From NCBI GenBank assembly GCA_016401345.1, contig JAEACG010000004.1:248001-312000 (forward strand): a stretch of 64,000 nucleotides of DNA. The letters are read 5' to 3'. Position 1 is the first letter of the stretch. Every line of letters begins with the position of its first letter. Made by a program: the position numbers and the translations under genes. The DNA is from Fictibacillus nanhaiensis (GTDB lineage: Bacteria; Bacillota; Bacilli; Bacillales; Fictibacillaceae). The notes below the pieces were generated by a model. It saw only the letters and a program-made list of their open reading frames with translations, searched no databases and had not been told where the DNA came from. Of the stretch, positions 36,706 through 44,646 are shown in pieces.

Positions 36706-38103
36706 ATGGCTAAGAAAATGCCGGATATCGGCGAATATAAATATGGTTTTAGAGATAAAGACGTTTCCATTTTCAGATCGAAGCGTGGGTTAACAAAAGA
36801 GATCGTAGAAGAGATCTCCCGCATGAAGAACGAGCCTGAATGGATGCTTGAATTCCGTTTGAAGTCATTAGAGCAGTTCTATAAAATGCCAATGCCACAA
36901 TGGGGCGGAGACATGAAGGACTTAAACTTTGATGATATTACGTACTATGTTAAGCCATCTGAGAAATCTGAGAAGTCTTGGGACGAAGTGCCTGCTGAAA
37001 TTAAAGCGACTTTTGACAAGCTAGGAATTCCCGAAGCTGAGCAGAAGTACCTTGCAGGAGTATCTGCTCAGTACGAATCAGAGGTTGTATACCACAACAT
37101 GAAAGAAGACCTTTCTGACTTAGGAATTCTTTTCACAGATACGGATACAGCTTTAAAAGAGCACGAAGAGATCTTCCGTGAGCATTTTGGAACGATCATT
37201 CCGCCAACTGATAATAAGTTCTCAGCACTTAACTCTGCAGTATGGTCTGGTGGATCTTTCATTTACGTACCAAAAGGCGTTAAATGTGATACGCCACTTC
37301 AAGCATACTTCCGAATTAACTCTGAAAACATGGGTCAGTTCGAACGTACGCTAATCATTGCAGATGAAGATAGCTCTGTACACTACGTAGAAGGATGTAC
37401 AGCACCGGTTTATTCTACAAACTCACTTCATAGTGCGGTTGTAGAGATCATCGTTAAGAAGAACGCTTACTGCCGTTATACAACGATTCAAAACTGGGCA
37501 AACAATATTTATAACTTGGTTACAAAGCGTGCAGTTGCTGAAGAGAACGCAACGATGGAATGGGTAGATGGAAACATCGGATCTCGTCTAACGATGAAAT
37601 ATCCGGCTGTTATCATGAAAGGCCGCGGGGCGAAAGGGACGATTCTTTCTATCGCGATCGCTGGTAAAGGACAGCACCAGGATGCTGGAGCTAAAGTATT
37701 GCACTTAGCACCAGACTGTTCTTCTACAATCGTTTCGAAGTCGATCTCAAAGCATGGCGGTAAAGTAACATACCGTGGTATTGCTCACTTCGGACGTAAA
37801 TCTGACGGATCTAAATCCAATATCAAGTGTGATACGCTGATCATGGATAACCAATCCACTTCAGATACGATTCCGTACAATGAAATTCTGAACAATAACA
37901 TCACATTAGAGCATGAAGCGACTGTATCTAAAGTTTCTGAAGATCAGTTGTTCTACCTCATGAGCCGTGGTGTTTCTGAGCAGGAAGCAACGGAAATGAT
38001 CGTAATGGGCTTCATCGAGCCATTTACGAAAGAACTTCCAATGGAATATGCAGTAGAGATGAACCGTCTGATCAAGTTCGAGATGGAAGGTTCAATCGGA
38101 TAA
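36706..38103 (+). CDS. sufB: Fe-S cluster scaffold SufB
   Basis: 465 aa, standard size. Conserved FEGCTAP-like segment ([11 protein letters not shown]), [39 protein letters not shown] and C-terminal [27 protein letters not shown]. Builds the nascent Fe-S cluster with SufC and SufD. AAGGAGG before ATG; last gene of the operon. The mobile element begins just behind its terminator. Confidence 0.97.
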   Translation: MAKKMPDIGEYKYGFRDKDVSIFRSKRGLTKEIVEEISRMKNEPEWMLEFRLKSLEQFYKMPMPQWGGDMKDLNFDDITYYVKPSEKSEKSWDEVPAEIKATFDKLGIPEAEQKYLAGVSAQYESEVVYHNMKEDLSDLGILFTDTDTALKEHEEIFREHFGTIIPPTDNKFSALNSAVWSGGSFIYVPKGVKCDTPLQAYFRINSENMGQFERTLIIADEDSSVHYVEGCTAPVYSTNSLHSAVVEIIVKKNAYCRYTTIQNWANNIYNLVTKRAVAEENATMEWVDGNIGSRLTMKYPAVIMKGRGAKGTILSIAIAGKGQHQDAGAKVLHLAPDCSSTIVSKSISKHGGKVTYRGIAHFGRKSDGSKSNIKCDTLIMDNQSTSDTIPYNEILNNNITLEHEATVSKVSEDQLFYLMSRGVSEQEATEMIVMGFIEPFTKELPMEYAVEMNRLIKFEMEGSIG

Positions 38104-38110
38104 ATGATGA

Positions 38111-38148
38111 AAAGCCTTGGTATATAAGCAATATACCAAGGCTTTTTT
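38111..38148 (+). terminator. Terminator of suf operon
   Basis: AAAGCCTTGGTATAT pairs with ATATACCAAGGCTTT, then TTT. Very stable. Confidence 0.93.
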
Positions 38149-38165
38149 ATGTGTAAATTAATGTC

Positions 38166-38185
38166 GTGCCAACTTTGTGCCAACT
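38166..38185. other. Direct repeats resembling integrase arm-type sites (left ICE end)
   Basis: Two copies of GTGCCAACT (38166-38174 and 38177-38185), 11 bp apart, about 65 bp from the integrase stop. Such tandem GTGCCAA sites close to int are typical binding sites for the N-terminal arm domain of tyrosine integrases. The crossover core should then lie at or left of 38165. Confidence 0.55.
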
Positions 38186-38212
38186 CGAAATTTTTTTTGC
38201 TTTTTAAGTTTT

Positions 38213-38253
38213 AAAAAAGACCTGGATTATTTTATTTATACCAAGGTCTTTTA
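38213..38253. terminator. Terminator of the integrase gene
   Basis: AAAAGACC…AGGTCTTTT with inner TGG/CCA on the minus strand, flanked by T/A-rich tracts; covers the int stop codon at 38251-38253. Confidence 0.75.
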
Positions 38254-39450
38254 CGTAGAGAATGGATCGTTTCTTTTTTGTGTGGTTTTATTTCTCTTTG
38301 TATAAACTGAGAATTTATTTAGTTCATCTGCTTCAATTTTGTCCGTAACATCTAAATAAATATCAGCTGTCGTCTTTATCGTTTGATGTCCGAGGCGCTG
38401 CGAAACATATTTAATACTTGCTCCAGCTTCAAGTAATAAAACAGCATGTGTATGCCTGAAAACATGTGTACCTTTGTAACTGACATTTGCTTTTGTGCAA
38501 TACCCCTGAAATGTCTCACGTATTATAGAGGGTGTAAGATACCTTCCAAGAAAATTTTGGAATATAATTCCGTCGTTATTGCGTTTGAATTGAGTGTGTT
38601 GTAAAATCATCTGGTTTTGTAACAGCTTGAACTTTTTAAGTTCAGCTACTAAACTTTCATCAAGTTTAATTGTTCTATATGAGGATGAATTCTTAAGAGA
38701 AGTTATCATTGCGTTATTGTTATCATCACGGCTAGTTTGTCTTTCAATCGTTAATTTATCACCCTTAAGGTCAGTCCATTGTAAGGCGAGTGCTTCGCTT
38801 ATTCTTAATCCGGTTTGGCTTAGTAAATAAATTAGCATAAAGTACAGACGATACTCCTGATACCTTTGATGCTGATAAGTTTCCATAAAGTCAAGTAATC
38901 GATGTAACTCACCTAAAGAATAATATTTAATATCTTTATGAATTTGTATTTTATCTTTAACTGGTATTTTCAATTTGTTCGTTGGATTTTTATCTAATAT
39001 CTCCATATCGTGAACCGAATAATGGAATATGCTTTTGAGTACTGATAAATATTTTAATCGAGATCCATAGGAGTAAACCTCATGTCCGCTTTCATCTTTG
39101 AGCTCAGCATAATGATTCATCCATCTCTTAATCTCAGGTCTTTTAATTCGAATTAACTTTTTATTCCCGAAGTAAGGGAGTATGTGTATTCTTACGATGA
39201 TTTCTAATTGTCGAAAAGTAGAATCTTTAACAGAGGATTTTTTATGATTATATAACCATTCATGTACAACGTCATCAAACATTAAATCCCTGTCATTTAG
39301 TGTGTGACCATAATAAATTTTTTCTTCTACAGCATTTGCCTCTATTTGGGCTTCTTTTTTGGTACGAAAAGTCCCAATACTCATTACTTTTCCATCTTTA
39401 AAAACACGTGCTTGCCACATGCCGCTGCTTAATTTTCGGAAATTAGCCAT
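38251..39450 (-). CDS. int: ICE tyrosine integrase
   Basis: 399 aa. N-terminal AP2-like arm-binding domain (GMWQARVFKDGKVMSIGTFRTKKEA), SAM-like core-binding domain, and a tyrosine recombinase catalytic domain with LLSQTGLRISEALALQW (Arg I), HVFRHTHAVLLLEAG (HxxR) and LGHQTIKTTADIYLDV (His and nucleophile Tyr). Similar in layout to Int of ICEBs1 and related phages. AAAGGAGAT upstream of ATG. It should catalyse integration and, with a directionality factor, excision. Confidence 0.95.
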   Translation of the reverse strand: MANFRKLSSGMWQARVFKDGKVMSIGTFRTKKEAQIEANAVEEKIYYGHTLNDRDLMFDDVVHEWLYNHKKSSVKDSTFRQLEIIVRIHILPYFGNKKLIRIKRPEIKRWMNHYAELKDESGHEVYSYGSRLKYLSVLKSIFHYSVHDMEILDKNPTNKLKIPVKDKIQIHKDIKYYSLGELHRLLDFMETYQHQRYQEYRLYFMLIYLLSQTGLRISEALALQWTDLKGDKLTIERQTSRDDNNNAMITSLKNSSSYRTIKLDESLVAELKKFKLLQNQMILQHTQFKRNNDGIIFQNFLGRYLTPSIIRETFQGYCTKANVSYKGTHVFRHTHAVLLLEAGASIKYVSQRLGHQTIKTTADIYLDVTDKIEADELNKFSVYTKRNKTTQKRNDPFST

Positions 39451-39537
39451 TCATGTATCTCCTTTATTCTATTTTTGCTCTGAACAAGACCTGATTAATA
39501 ATAAAATTTGCTTTTAATAAGCAATTAATTTTTATGA

Positions 39538-40587
39538 TTAATTCTCTATTTTTAATAACCCATCTGCAAAGTATGTAGAGGATGAACCGCATCTGTGACA
39601 ATAACGAGATGTCTTATGAAGTAATTCACCACAACCTCCATGGAAATCATGCCATTTAATATTCATGTGTGAATCTTCATAAGCATACCCAGAACACTTG
39701 TTTACTAAATAAACACCGCATTTATTGCAGTAATTTGAACCTGAAGGTAAATCTCCATTTTCGCAATTAGGGCACACATTATGAGTCTTGTTCAAATTTT
39801 GACTTGTTATAATTGCCGTATTCTTCAAATCACTACGGTAAATATTTTCTTCCTTTCTTAGATTATTGCTGTTGCAGCTTGGACAAAAGACTGCTTGAGC
39901 ATTTGAAAAGAGATAATTACAGCTCATGCATCGTTGAGTATTCTTAATCTTAAAAATGAATTCTTGAAATAATTGGATAACAGGATGGCTTGGAGAATAC
40001 TTGATACCAAATTGAGCACCTTGCTTTATAAACTTATATACATTTATAGAAGCCTCACTTGATATGTCGCATAAATTAGAAATGTCATTTGGGTCATTGA
40101 TCTTTAGTTCGTTTAAGACTGGAGGAGGGGCTAATAGTTCTCTTGCGAAGCAGTTTGCTTCACTTTCAAATTCGTTGTATTCATCTTCTGTAAGTGAACT
40201 TCTAGCCAAGGAAGAATTATTGCTGATTTTGTTATGATTCATGACATAATGTCCAAGTTCATGGGCAAGAGTCCATCTTTTTCTGCCCTTACTAGGTATC
40301 TTATCGTTGTATAAAATCAAATACTCATCTAAGGATTCATAATATAAACAGCATCCTTCATGACTGTTTACGAGATTACAAACTTCTTTATGTGAAAATC
40401 CTCTCTTTTTTGCAAACCAAGAATAAGTTCTTATTTTGAGATTTGGGAAACTGTTCACGATTTGTTTCACCCGAACAGGCAACTCTTTTATAGTACTATT
40501 CTTTAAGACATTATCTGCAGATTTCTGTGCTTTAACGAAGTCGGCTTTATAGGTCGTCTTCTTCGTCAAATTCATCACCTTCTTCAT
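39538..40587 (-). CDS. ImmA-like metallopeptidase with C-terminal zinc ribbons
   Basis: 349 aa, about twice the size of ICEBs1 ImmA. The N-terminal ~190 residues form the peptidase_M78 domain with RWTLAHELGHYVMNH (HExxH zinc site). The second half has at least three Cys pairs patterns: CMSCNYLF…CPSC, CPNCENG…CNKCG, and C…C…CHRCG, typical zinc ribbons. It should cleave the ImmR-like repressor. It overlaps immR by 41 bp; the true start may be the in-frame TTG a few codons inside, which is better spaced from AAGAAGGTG. Confidence 0.88.
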   Translation of the reverse strand: MKKVMNLTKKTTYKADFVKAQKSADNVLKNSTIKELPVRVKQIVNSFPNLKIRTYSWFAKKRGFSHKEVCNLVNSHEGCCLYYESLDEYLILYNDKIPSKGRKRWTLAHELGHYVMNHNKISNNSSLARSSLTEDEYNEFESEANCFARELLAPPPVLNELKINDPNDISNLCDISSEASINVYKFIKQGAQFGIKYSPSHPVIQLFQEFIFKIKNTQRCMSCNYLFSNAQAVFCPSCNSNNLRKEENIYRSDLKNTAIITSQNLNKTHNVCPNCENGDLPSGSNYCNKCGVYLVNKCSGYAYEDSHMNIKWHDFHGGCGELLHKTSRYCHRCGSSSTYFADGLLKIEN

Positions 40588-40942
40588 TTTCAGTGTCTAG
40601 AAATGAAAGCTTTAACATTTTTATCATATTTTCAAATCTTTCTCTGTCCTTACCGGTAAGTTTGTTTCGTTGTCTTTGAATCTGTTTTAAATCATTGTCT
40701 TCTAATGAGAATTTTGAATAAGGATCATTTGTACTTCCCAGCAAATAGTCCGTTGTTACATTAAAGATTTCGGACATCTCCAGCAACGCACTACCAGGAG
40801 GTACTACTCTTCCGGCTTCATAATTTGCTACGTTTGATCTCTTCATATCCAATTTCTGTGCAAGCTCTTCCTGTGACAACTTATTATCCTGCCTACACTT
40901 TTTAATTCGTAATCCAATCACTTTTTTTCTTTCTTCATTCAT
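40547..40942 (-). CDS. immR: ImmR-like XRE repressor
   Basis: 131 aa. N-terminal helix-turn-helix of the XRE type (LRIKKCRQDNKLSQEELAQKLDMKRSNVANYEAGRVVPP), then a linker and a C-terminal helical, acidic tail. Equivalent in position to ImmR of ICEBs1: divergent from the early genes and next to the ImmA protease. Expected to repress the promoter of the gene at 41063 and downstream genes until cleaved by the protease after DNA damage or signalling. GGGGG about 7 nt before ATG. Confidence 0.88.
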   Translation of the reverse strand: MNEERKKVIGLRIKKCRQDNKLSQEELAQKLDMKRSNVANYEAGRVVPPGSALLEMSEIFNVTTDYLLGSTNDPYSKFSLEDNDLKQIQRQRNKLTGKDRERFENMIKMLKLSFLDTENEEGDEFDEEDDL

Positions 40943-40970
40943 AAGTATACCCCCAACTAAAAAAAGTTTA

Positions 40971-41036
40971 TTTAAATGACGTTTTATATATTGACACGCT
41001 TTTAAATGACGTGTTAAGCTTTAAGTGTCATTTAAA
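40971..41036. promoter_or_regulatory. Operator region with three TTTAAATGAC boxes
   Basis: TTTAAATGACG at 40971-40981 and 41001-41011, and the inverted GTCATTTAAA at 41027-41036, in the intergenic region between immR and the divergent XRE gene. A TTGACA (40991-40996) lies between the first two. Best explained as binding sites for the ImmR-like repressor. Confidence 0.75.
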
Positions 41037-41062
41037 AACACAAAATGAAATGAGGTGATATT

Positions 41063-41335
41063 TTGGAGAACGCTAATGTGCGCCGATTACGTTTTCGATC
41101 ACTACGCCAAAAGCTTAATATTTCCCAACGCCAATTATCTATAGATCTTAATGTTAGCGAAAGCCATATTAGAAATATTGAAAGTGGCAGAGGTAATCCT
41201 GACGCAAAACTATTATTTAAGTTATCGAATTACTTAAATACAACTCCTGAGTATTTATTTCCGGATTTAGCTGACGTTAATGTTAAAAGGTTTGTTAAAG
41301 AATCGTATTGTCATTATTATAAACGTTCCATTTGA
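41063..41335 (+). CDS. Second XRE-type DNA-binding protein of the ICE
   Basis: 90 aa; helix-turn-helix domain LRFRSLRQKLNISQRQLSIDLNVSESHIRNIESGRGNPDAKLLFKLSNYL covers most of the protein. TTG start with GAGGTGAT 5-6 nt upstream. First gene on the early side of the switch, in a cro-like position opposite immR. May be a Cro-like or excision regulator; not proven. Confidence 0.85.
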   Translation: MENANVRRLRFRSLRQKLNISQRQLSIDLNVSESHIRNIESGRGNPDAKLLFKLSNYLNTTPEYLFPDLADVNVKRFVKESYCHYYKRSI

Positions 41336-41378
41336 TTACCTCAACAGGAGCTGACTTTTGAAAAGAGGAGGATTCTAA

Positions 41379-41681
41379 ATGTCAAATCGTATTATGCAGT
41401 TAGAAAGATCCCCTAAGTTGTTAGAAGTACAAGTTGATGAGGAAGCAATCAAAGAAATGTATTACGATGCAATCGAAAAAAGAATGGAGAAGCTTGATAC
41501 TGAGTTGGTGTATTGGGATACAAAAGAACTAAAAAGGCGAACATGTATGAGCTGGAATACCATTCTTAATAATTTCTTTTATGAGAATGAATTTCCAAAA
41601 ATCAAAGTTGGTGGGAAGTGGTATTTTCCAGCAGCGGAAACGAAAAAATTCCTGAACAAGTGGTTATTACAATTAAGATAA
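41379..41681 (+). CDS. DUF771-like small DNA-binding protein, possible excisionase
   Basis: 100 aa. N-terminal helical part (EEAIKEMYYDAIEKRMEKLD) followed by a winged-helix-like segment (YWDTKELKRRTCMSWNTILNNFFYENEFPKIKVGGKWYFPAAETKKFLNKW) as in phage and ICE DUF771 proteins. In the early operon next to the replication genes; a candidate directionality factor or replication helper. AGAGGAGG before ATG. Confidence 0.75.
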   Translation: MSNRIMQLERSPKLLEVQVDEEAIKEMYYDAIEKRMEKLDTELVYWDTKELKRRTCMSWNTILNNFFYENEFPKIKVGGKWYFPAAETKKFLNKWLLQLR

Positions 41682-41707
41682 ATCATTTGAATAAGGAGTG
41701 ATTCAAA

Positions 41708-42595
41708 ATGGCTGAAGTGAAGTGGATCAAACTTAGTACGAACATGTTTGAGGATGAAAAGATCCGGTTGATTGAGAACATGCCTGAATCTGATATGCTT
41801 CTGATCATCTGGATAAAGCTTTTGTCTCAAGCCGGAAAAACAAACGCCAATGGTTACATCTACTTGAACGAAAACATTCCCTATACAGATGAAATGCTGG
41901 CTACCATTTTTAATCGTCCGCTGAATATTGTCAGACTTGCACTAAAGACATTTGAAGACTTTGGGATGATTGAAATCAGTCATGAAAACTTTATCGCTAT
42001 CAGTAACTGGGAGAAGCATCAAAATGTCGAAGGGCTTGATAAGATTAGGCAGCAGACACGAAATCGTGTGGCTAAACATAGAGAAAAAAAGCAGCTTGAA
42101 GCAGGTAACGATACATGTAACGTTACAGTAACGCATAGTAACGCAACAGATATAGATAAAGAATTAGATATAGAAATAGATAAAGATATAAATATAGAAA
42201 ATGCATTTAAGAACACGAAAGAAGAAAAGAATGAGAACAAAACTACAAAAGTGCATGAATACTTCCAAAAGCATATAGGAAAGGCATCTCAAAAAATTAT
42301 AAATGAGATAAATGTTTGGACAAAAGTATTGAATGAAGAGCTAGTGATAGAGGCAATAAAAAGGTCTGTTGCTTGTGATAAAGCTTCGTGGACATATACA
42401 AGAGGCATACTTTCAAAATGGGTTAAAAGCTATGTTCAAAGTTTAGATGATGTGAAATCCCTGGATATTCAATTTGCAAGTCATCGAAAGGAGATTAATA
42501 ATGGAAAGTCGTCTGAACCATATAATCGAATCTCTATGTCAAAAGCATTTTCAATTACCGGCGGAAAGGTTGGTCGCATCCGAAAGGCTAGATGA
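41708..42595 (+). CDS. Phage-type replisome organiser (DnaD-like)
   Basis: 295 aa. N-terminal domain WIKLSTNMFEDEKIRLIENMPESDMLLIIWIKLL is the phage replisome-organiser N-terminus; residues about 195-250 (VHEYFQKHIGKASQKIINEINVWTKVLNEELVIEAIKRSV) match the DnaD C-terminal domain. Between them (about 130-170) is a low-complexity acidic linker whose DNA holds an apparent origin. It should open the origin and bring the helicase loader downstream. The DnaC-like gene overlaps its 3' end by 95 bp. Confidence 0.88.
   Translation: MAEVKWIKLSTNMFEDEKIRLIENMPESDMLLIIWIKLLSQAGKTNANGYIYLNENIPYTDEMLATIFNRPLNIVRLALKTFEDFGMIEISHENFIAISNWEKHQNVEGLDKIRQQTRNRVAKHREKKQLEAGNDTCNVTVTHSNATDIDKELDIEIDKDINIENAFKNTKEEKNENKTTKVHEYFQKHIGKASQKIINEINVWTKVLNEELVIEAIKRSVACDKASWTYTRGILSKWVKSYVQSLDDVKSLDIQFASHRKEINNGKSSEPYNRISMSKAFSITGGKVGRIRKAR
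42105..42205 (+). other. Likely ICE replication origin: GTAACG iterons plus AT-rich tract
   Basis: GTAACG at 42105, 42117, 42128 and 42138 (spacing 12, 11, 10), followed by about 55 bp almost only A, T and G with repeated ATAGATA/TAAAGA elements. It lies inside the organiser gene, where phage origins of this type are usually found. Confidence 0.6.
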
Positions 42596-43415
42596 TTATC
42601 ATTGTACAAAATGTAAAGACAAAGAGATCATCTTTTATCGTGTACACAAAGATACAGAATGGCATTGGAACTCAGGTACACAATCTTGTGTTCCTGCCAG
42701 TAAAGTACCTGAGTCTGATTATTATCTTGGTAAAGTCTGTGGTCCTGATAATGCATGGGAATGGCATGATAGCTATTCTGAAAGGTGCAGCTGCATCAAA
42801 CAAAAAAATGTTGAAAAACTTCTTCGGTCATCAGAAATCACAGATGAATTCAGTAATAACAGCTTTAGCAACTTTATCACAGAAGGAAAGGATCAATTGA
42901 TAAAAGATGCTTATCAATGTACCCAGGAATATATCTTAGACTTTAGTGATATCCGGAGAATGAGAACAAACAGTATTGCCTTGCTCGGACAACCAGGTGC
43001 GGGTAAAACGCATCTTCTGACTGCTATAGCTAATCATTTAATCAAGAAGATGCAAATATCTGTTCTATATTTTCCATATGTTGAAGGCTTTGATGATCTA
43101 AAAGACGATTTTGAAAAGCTAGAAGAAAAGATGGTTCGGATGAAAAAGGTAGACGTACTCTTCATTGATGATCTATTCAAACCAGTAGGGCAACTAAGAC
43201 GACCAAGAGCAACGGAATGGCAGATTGAAAAAATGTATGCTCTTATCAACTACCGCTACTTAAACCATCTGCCAGTATTAATTTCATCCGAATTAACAGT
43301 GGATGAAATAGAAGCAGTGGACGAAGCGTTAGGATCGCGACTCTATGAGATGTGCAGGAACTATATGGTCATCATCAAAGGGGATAAGAAGATTTTGAAC
43401 CGGAGACTAAGCTAG
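42501..43415 (+). CDS. DnaC-like helicase loader ATPase
   Basis: 304 aa. N-terminal Cys pairs (YHCTKCKD and RCSCIKQ) suggest a zinc site; the AAA+ domain has Walker A LGQPGAGKTHLL and Walker B VLFIDDLF, with an RLYEMCRN region near the sensor. A phage-type DnaC/DnaI protein that loads helicase onto the origin opened by the organiser. AAGGAG 8 nt before ATG 42501; the longer in-frame start has no ribosome site. Last early gene before a 500-bp non-coding region. Confidence 0.88.
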   Translation: MESRLNHIIESLCQKHFQLPAERLVASERLDDYHCTKCKDKEIIFYRVHKDTEWHWNSGTQSCVPASKVPESDYYLGKVCGPDNAWEWHDSYSERCSCIKQKNVEKLLRSSEITDEFSNNSFSNFITEGKDQLIKDAYQCTQEYILDFSDIRRMRTNSIALLGQPGAGKTHLLTAIANHLIKKMQISVLYFPYVEGFDDLKDDFEKLEEKMVRMKKVDVLFIDDLFKPVGQLRRPRATEWQIEKMYALINYRYLNHLPVLISSELTVDEIEAVDEALGSRLYEMCRNYMVIIKGDKKILNRRLS

Positions 43416-43579
43416 GAAACAAATGTGTGTATTTCATTTATTTTTATAATTAAATAATTTATAAAAATGTTTACTTGTTTTTTAATACATTACAGGTTTG
43501 TGCTAAAATTCCTCTCCAAAGGTCATTAAAAATGTGTTTAAAATGTGCGAAATCAGCCTGATTTTCATTTTAAAGGTGA

Positions 43580-43736
43580 AGGACGTCCGTATCCATTGAC
43601 TAGTAAGGAAAATCCACCTTGTTTTTCCAGGCTATCGCCGTGGAAATCCCGTGACCTCACACCACCAACATCATGTGTTGTGAGGTCACGGGAGCACAAG
43701 GTGGAAAGACAGATGTATAAATAGAGCGGACGTCCT
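43580..43736. other. Nested inverted-repeat element, candidate oriT or single-strand origin
   Basis: Four levels of pairing: AGGACGTCCG (43580-43589) with CGGACGTCCT (43727-43736); TCCACCTTGT (43613-43622) with ACAAGGTGGA (43696-43705); hairpin TTTCCA/TGGAAA (43624-43646); hairpin CCCGTGACCTCACA (43648-43661) with TGTGAGGTCACGGG (43679-43692). A three-way junction within an outer stem, in a 517-bp region (43416-43932) without genes, directly upstream of the transfer genes. Confidence 0.75.
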
Positions 43737-43750
43737 ATTGTTGTATATAT

Positions 43751-43777
43751 TTGACTGTGATATTATTCCAGTATAAT
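43751..43777 (+). promoter_or_regulatory. Probable promoter of the transfer operon
   Basis: TTGACT (43751-43756), 15-bp spacer (short), perfect TATAAT (43772-43777), about 155 bp before the first transfer gene and just right of the nested palindrome. Confidence 0.5.
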
Positions 43778-43932
43778 TTAGGGATTTAATAGATTTTAAA
43801 GAGAAGTGATTTTTGAGTAGAGGAGGTGGGTAAGTTCAAGGTCAAGAGATTTAAAAGAAGCTAATGATTTTTAGTTGTTGATCAATTGTCGATTTGGTTA
43901 AAGATTGAAGGGAGGATTTCTTTGGAGAGGAA

Positions 43933-44646
43933 ATGATGCCTATGAATCTGTTAGCCGAAAAACAAGAAGAAGTACTGCAAGTTATCAATCGCTTTGGAGT
44001 CATTACGACAACTCAGCTCTCAGCTTTTCTAAAGGGTAATATTTCACATGTCACGGTCTATCAAACGAAGCGCAAATTGCTATCATTAGGTTTTTTGACT
44101 GAAGAGAAGATCGGTTATCAATTGATCTTAGCCATGCGCCCAAGCGGTGTCGAATATCTCGGAAGTTCATTAACGCGGTTTACAAAATTTAACTACTCTA
44201 CCCTTAATCATCAACTCGTCATGATCGATTGTATCCTAGCACTTAAAAATATTGCTGAGAAAACAGGCCAGCCATTTGAGTTCATCACAGAGCGTGAACT
44301 TAGGAGTGAGTATATCGAGCAGAACTTTACTAAAGCAGACCGAAGAAACACAACATTGTTAAAGAGAATCGCGGATCGCATTCCGGATTTTGTACTTCTG
44401 GAGAATGGTGAAAGGATCGCATGTGAAGTAGAACTCACCCGAAAATCTTCAAAGCGCTACATCGAAAAAATGAATCGTTACCGAAATGAGATTCTTAACG
44501 GTCAGTATAACCAAGTCAGGTATCTGTGTGAGAATGAGTGTATCCGTGATACCGTCATCTCTTATGCGCAACAGACAGGAATAGTCAGCGATATGTTGCA
44601 GCTGGAGTTGATAAGGAGGTTATTGCACTTTGCCGAAAAGCAATGA
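43933..44646 (+). CDS. Replication-relaxation family protein (candidate relaxase or accessory)
   Basis: 237 aa. N-terminal winged helix (ILQVINRFGVITTTQLSAFLKG-like) followed by a compact domain with RIADRIPDFVLLENGERIACEVELTRKSSKRYIEKMNRYRN, a PD-(D/E)xK-like arrangement seen in Replic_Relax (PF13814) proteins. It occupies the place of the relaxase in ICEBs1-type operons; no HUH motif is seen anywhere else in the element. Several ATGs are possible (43933, 43936, 43942) after GGAGAGG. Overlaps the coupling protein gene by 17 bp. Confidence 0.7.
   Translation: MMPMNLLAEKQEEVLQVINRFGVITTTQLSAFLKGNISHVTVYQTKRKLLSLGFLTEEKIGYQLILAMRPSGVEYLGSSLTRFTKFNYSTLNHQLVMIDCILALKNIAEKTGQPFEFITERELRSEYIEQNFTKADRRNTTLLKRIADRIPDFVLLENGERIACEVELTRKSSKRYIEKMNRYRNEILNGQYNQVRYLCENECIRDTVISYAQQTGIVSDMLQLELIRRLLHFAEKQ

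Noticed and set aside
38203-38213. TTTAAGTTTTA shared with 56508-56518 as the ICE attachment core.
   Set aside because: On the left it lies on the integrase side of the arm-like repeats, where the crossover core should not be, and an 11-bp AT-rich match is easily due to chance.
43826-43864. 12-codon ORF (GTG GGT AAG…) with GAGGAGG before the transfer genes, as a signalling peptide.
   Set aside because: The ribosome site overlaps the start codon, leaving no spacing, and the peptide (VGKFKVKRFKRS) has no secretion signal.
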